NCBI GenBank assembly: GCA_964577315.1
Contig: CAZNYT010000004.1
Location: forward strand, 1 to 64,000
Direction of reading: 5' to 3'
Origin: Desulfonatronospira sp964577315
Lineage (GTDB): Bacteria; Desulfobacterota; Desulfovibrionia; Desulfovibrionales; Desulfonatronovibrionaceae
DNA: 64,000 nucleotides
Shown in pieces: positions 62,941-64,000 of the stretch; the first letter of the stretch is position 1, and each line of letters begins with the position of its first letter. The notes below the pieces were generated by a model that was given only the letters and a program-made list of their open reading frames with translations, was not told where the DNA came from and ran no database searches. A program made the translations under genes and the position numbers.

Positions 62941-64000
62941 TAAACCATCACCACGGACAGCGCTTCCTCAGCCGTAGTCAACCCTTGGCAGACCTTGCGG
63001 GCAGCGTCTTGGCGCAAAGTATTCATTTTTCCGGATTGGGTTAGGTGTTTGCTTATTTCCCGAGCGGAAAATTGGCGCATTATCATATCTTGGACCTCGT
63101 CATCTACCCTAAATACTTCAAAGACTGCTACACGACCCTTGTAACCGGTGTCCAGACATTTTTGGCAGCCCTTGCCCTGGAGGAAGTTGCATCCTGAGTT
63201 GTTGTCCAGGCCCAGGGCCTGCATTCCTTGTTGGGACGGCTCATAAGGACGGGCGCAGTTGGAACATACCCGGCGCATAAGGCGCTGTGAGAATGAGACC
63301 AAGAGCCCCGAGGAAATCAGAAAAGGTTCTATTCCCATTTCCATGAGTCTGGTCACAGTACCAGTGGCATCGTTAGTATGTAGTGTGGATAATACTCTGT
63401 GACCGGTCATGGCGGCTTGGATGCCTATACTGGCGGTTTCAGCGTCCCGCATTTCACCCACCAAGATTACATCCGGGTCTTGTCGGAGTATGGAACGTAT
63501 TCCTGAGGCAAATGTCATGCCGGCCCTGGTGTTGAGCTGAATTTGTCTTATCCCTTCCACCCGGTACTCCACTGGATCTTCAAGGGTGATGATGTTGATA
63601 TCCGGCTGGTTTATACGTTGCAGTATTGCATACTGGCTAGTGGTTTTGCCACTTCCTGTAGGCCCTGTGGAAAGGATCATGCCGTGGGGCTTGTTGATGG
63701 CGTCCTTGATTTTCTCCAGATCATCATCGTACATTCCTAGCTCTTCCAAGGCAAAGGTGCGTGCGCTCATATCCAGGAGCCTAAGCACCATGTTCTCACC
63801 GTAAATTGTAGGTATGCACGAGGCCCGGATATTGATTTCCCGGTGTCCCATTCTGACAGTGAATCTTCCCTCTTGCGGCACCCGGGTTATAGAAATATCC
63901 ATATTAGCCAGGACTTTTATCCTGGAAATCAAGGCAAAAATCATTTCCTTTGGGGGTGAAGGTACCTCTCTCAATCTGCCGTCTATTCTAAACCTGGTCT
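62940..64000 (-). CDS. Type IV pilus / type II secretion ATPase (PilB/GspE), 5' end outside window
   Basis: Minus-strand gene running in from beyond the right edge; 353 residues of its C-terminal part are present. Walker A STGPTGSGKTTSQYAIL and Walker B VILVGEMRDAETA are intact, and the zinc tetracysteine region is CSNC ... CQKC. The upstream part of the frame stays open to the window edge (residues TRFRIDGRLREV fit the family), so the apparent TTG start at 63974 is not real. It pairs with pilC/gspF downstream. Confidence 0.93.
   Translation of the reverse strand, partial: TRFRIDGRLREVPSPPKEMIFALISRIKVLANMDISITRVPQEGRFTVRMGHREINIRASCIPTIYGENMVLRLLDMSARTFALEELGMYDDDLEKIKDAINKPHGMILSTGPTGSGKTTSQYAILQRINQPDINIITLEDPVEYRVEGIRQIQLNTRAGMTFASGIRSILRQDPDVILVGEMRDAETASIGIQAAMTGHRVLSTLHTNDATGTVTRLMEMGIEPFLISSGLLVSFSQRLMRRVCSNCARPYEPSQQGMQALGLDNNSGCNFLQGKGCQKCLDTGYKGRVAVFEVFRVDDEVQDMIMRQFSAREISKHLTQSGKMNTLRQDAARKVCQGLTTAEEALSVVMV

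Overview
The window reads as chromosomal DNA of an anaerobic, probably sulfate-reducing deltaproteobacterium (Desulfobacterota), most likely order Desulfovibrionales. This is an inference from content: a long glutamate synthase with no small subunit beside it, a YedE/TusA sulfur-handling operon, polyferredoxins, TRAP uptake, hrcA-grpE-dnaK behind a CIRCE operator, and a sucrose synthase/sucrose-phosphate synthase pair of the kind salt-adapted members carry. No species can be named from the sequence alone.

Layout. 1-1.1 kb: the end of a partial unknown gene and tmRNA (ssrA). 1.1-14.9 kb: a membrane VTT protein, then a run of 13 minus-strand housekeeping genes (penicillin-binding-protein-activator-like lipoprotein, gatC, gatA, mnmA, mtaB-like, DUF4416, yicC, remA-like, gmk, pyrF, TPR, HDOD, recJ), many overlapping or nearly so. 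15.3-19.1 kb: hrcA-grpE-dnaK with a perfect CIRCE site. 19.2-24.4 kb: rfbD-like reductase, tRNA-Val(CAC), trmL-like methyltransferase, and a large SWIM/SNF2 helicase. 24.9-33.3 kb (plus strand): tilS, an unknown gene, a PfkB sugar kinase, sucrose-phosphate synthase with fused phosphatase domain, sucrose synthase and a GalT-like uridylyltransferase. 33.3-37.7 kb: lgt, a zinc/manganese-type ABC transporter with a His-rich binding protein, and a divergent Fur-family regulator. 37.7-41 kb: a TRAP transporter. 41-44.4 kb: a eukaryote-type 6-phosphofructo-2-kinase/fructose-2,6-bisphosphatase, cardiolipin synthase and a DUF1805 protein. 44.5-51.1 kb: a Tes-like radical SAM protein and glutamate synthase. 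51.7-61.3 kb: Na+-dependent transporter, thioredoxin-reductase-like flavoprotein, J-domain protein, polyferredoxin, ArsR-rhodanese regulator, a cobalamin-riboswitch-controlled peptide/radical-SAM pair, and a YedE-TusA operon. 61.7-64 kb: pilC/gspF and the 3' part of pilB/gspE.

Most notable systems. (1) A 165-nt cobalamin riboswitch followed by an intrinsic terminator controls only a 42-residue peptide and a SPASM-type radical SAM enzyme, translationally coupled (TAATG): a vitamin-B12-responsive peptide-modification system resembling the bioinformatically named CbpA/CbpB family of unknown product. (2) A plant-like set for sucrose (SPS with phosphatase domain, sucrose synthase, sugar kinase) lies about 9 kb from a complete bifunctional fructose-2,6-bisphosphate enzyme; in plants this metabolite controls sucrose synthesis. 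(3) A Tes-like radical SAM protein has a perfect inverted repeat and an unusually full Shine-Dalgarno sequence in its leader. (4) Two families of short non-autonomous inverted-repeat elements are scattered through intergenic DNA, one copy of which appears to contain a second nested inverted repeat.

The reading is by eye. Family assignments rest on motifs and recalled family features, not on searches.
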